Assembly: GCA_013423325.1 (NCBI GenBank)
Contig: BLJB01000695.1
Location: 338-17,106 of the forward strand
Direction: 5' to 3'
DNA from: Usnea hakonensis
Taxonomy: Eukaryota > Ascomycota > Lecanoromycetes > Lecanorales > Parmeliaceae
Length of the DNA: 16,769 nucleotides
The notes under the pieces were generated by a model. That model was not told where the DNA came from. It did not search any database and saw only the letters and a program-made list of their open reading frames with translations. Of the stretch, positions 16,529 through 16,769 are shown piece after piece. The translations under genes and the position numbers were made by a program. Every line of letters begins with the position of its first letter. The stretch's first letter is position 1.

Positions 16529-16769
16529 AATTAGGGCGGTCTACCGAGACAGCCCTGGAGATAATCGTAAACGCAGTGCACACGGTTTGGGGTAGCGGCA
16601 AATAATACGTGGCTAGCCTACTCTCTCTAGACGTGGTAGGGGTATTCGATAACGTATCCCACGAGCGGCTCCTCTACAACCTTAAATCTAAAGGGATCCC
16701 TCCCTAGATGGTGAACTGGACGTCGAGCTTTCTTACGGAGAGAGTAACGTTAATAACGCTAGGATAGAA
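16529..16769 (+). pseudogene. LINE-B: reverse-transcriptase palm fragment of a Tad1-like LINE
   Basis: The frame from 16534 begins GRSTETALEIIVNAVHTVWG and contains LLSLDVVGVFDNVSHERLLY (family LSLDVAGAFDNVSHERLL), which is RT motif A with its catalytic Asp. KGIPP.MVN.TSSFLTERVT follows. Two or three TAA/TAG codons sit at expected Gln or Trp positions. CA and TG are better preserved than in LINE-A. The junction with G1 at about 16529 is abrupt, so the LINE lacks its 5' part (ORF1, endonuclease, RT N-terminus). The 3' part continues past the window. Confidence 0.85.

Overview
The window is a pile of nested, decayed retrotransposons from a filamentous ascomycete (Pezizomycotina). I found no intact host gene, rRNA or CRISPR array. 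The organism call rests on two things. Nearly all long stretches carry the signature of repeat-induced point mutation (RIP): CpA and TpG are largely replaced by TpA, Trp codons read as TAG, and the DNA is AT-rich. The element families (Tad1-like LINE, Ty3/gypsy elements, one with a chromodomain) are also typical of that group. Species cannot be named.

Layout. (1) 1-1489 is the 3' part of a Tad1-like LINE (LINE-A, + strand), from the reverse-transcriptase FxDD box to the C-terminal zinc knuckle and 3' UTR. It is followed by a 2-N assembly gap. (2) About 1506 to 16528 is a heavily mutated Ty3/gypsy-type element G1 on the minus strand, missing both LTRs and broken into three blocks (1506-4840, 14070-15402, 16073-16528). 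(3) Inside G1 sits G2 (4841-14069, minus strand), a full-length chromovirus: 195-bp LTRs, GTAAG target duplication, gag, protease, RT, RNase H, integrase and chromodomain. (4) Inside the RT gene of G2 sits G3 (8542-11070, plus strand), a 2.5-kb LTR element with 166-bp LTRs, GATAT target duplication and only a gag-like relic. (5) Inside the gag end of G1 sits a 670-bp TRIM (15403-16072, plus strand) with two identical 100-bp LTRs, CTAAT target duplication and no RIP. (6) 16529-16769 is a LINE reverse-transcriptase start fragment (LINE-B, + strand).

The order of events can be read from the nesting: G1, then G2 into G1, then G3 into G2; the unmutated TRIM went into G1 and is probably the youngest. 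Interrupted reading frames rejoin across the insertions of G3 and the TRIM.

The most interesting signal is common to the three complete LTR elements. In each, the 11-13 bases starting 3-4 nt after the 5' LTR are perfectly complementary to a segment inside the LTR, 57-62 nt from its end. That is the geometry of Tf1-type self-priming, where the 5' end of the element's own RNA primes reverse transcription. The TRIM shares this design and the LTR tips of the chromovirus, adds a strong LTR hairpin that competes with the primer duplex, and carries tRNA-like A- and B-box motifs. The two older elements also show a mirror-image RIP pattern in which only the inward-facing half of each LTR is mutated.
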